Shown: positions 5,145 through 5,215 of the stretch, piece by piece | Layout of the letters: each line of letters starts with the position of its first letter | How positions within the stretch are numbered: position 1 is the stretch's first letter | Assembly (NCBI GenBank): GCA_964404765.1 | Contig: CAYOLL010000105.1 | Location: 16,018 to 21,232, forward strand | DNA from: CAYOLL01 sp964404765 [NCBI: uncultured Gemmatimonadota bacterium] | Lineage (GTDB): Bacteria; 4572-55 | Direction: 5' to 3' | Length of the DNA stretch: 5,215 nt | Made by a program: the position numbers and the translations under genes | Notes under the pieces: model-generated | Databases searched by the model: none | Told to the model about the DNA's origin: nothing | The model's input: only the letters and a program-made list of their open reading frames with translations

Positions 5145-5172
5145 ATCCATTTAGCAAGATAACCTTGCGAAG
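5145..5172. repeat. 28-bp direct repeat, copy B
   Basis: This is the exact second copy of 5041-5068. The sequence after it, up to the window end, shows no supported gene. The stretch 4951-5215 as a whole holds only these repeats, the SD of the acidic-tail gene and the palindrome at 5025-5037. Confidence 0.85.
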
Positions 5173-5215
5173 CATTAGTGTCCGTTCTTTAACCATTGAC
5201 GATTTCATAAGTTAC

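Noticed and set aside
4947-5150. Minus-strand 67-aa open frame upstream of the acidic-tail gene
   Set aside because: It starts inside the 28-bp repeat, runs through repeat DNA and overlaps the start of the well-supported gene at 4950; no family features.
5071-5208. Minus-strand 45-aa open frame starting at 5208
   Set aside because: It passes through copy B and the inverted repeat and stops just after; no SD, Cys/Arg-rich random-looking product.

Overview
The window is ordinary bacterial DNA: compact genes, standard code and visible Shine-Dalgarno (SD) sites at several starts. It probably comes from an uncultivated lineage. I could not place the phylum from the sequence alone. Three kinds of short interspersed repeat sit between the genes: an ATCCTGTTT-type 9-nt periodic element, a TGTCATTCCGAAGGA inverted repeat, and an AACCTTGCGAAGGTT near-palindrome. 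Similar repeats are, from memory, frequent in environmental genomes of the Chloroflexota or KSB1/Calditrichota kind; this is only a weak hint.

Layout. Bases 1-129 hold two copies of a roughly 54-bp repeat, and the second copy runs into the start codon of the only plus-strand gene (130-831). That gene encodes a LolD/MacB/FtsE-type ABC transporter ATPase. It converges on a minus-strand block of five genes, read from right to left: a 315-aa acidic-tailed protein of unknown function (4950-4003), a membrane-anchored family 2 glycosyltransferase (3971-3078), a 134-aa two-TM protein (2867-2463), a paralogous 132-aa two-TM protein (2391-1993), and a two-TM potassium channel with a cytosolic RCK domain (1977-889). 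The last 265 bases hold only repeats and the upstream region of the acidic protein.

How the genes may work together. The acidic protein and the glycosyltransferase are 31 bp apart and may share a transcript. A 210-bp gap with a 22-bp-arm inverted repeat separates them from the three-gene group. The two small paralogues and the channel lie close together (71 and 15 bp gaps), which suggests a channel with two co-expressed membrane partners. Both partners carry the same charged helix motif twice in the cytosolic part, followed by a C-terminal TM hairpin. This trio is the best candidate here for an undescribed functional unit, but the link rests only on gene order and paralogy. The ABC ATPase has no permease gene next to it inside the window.
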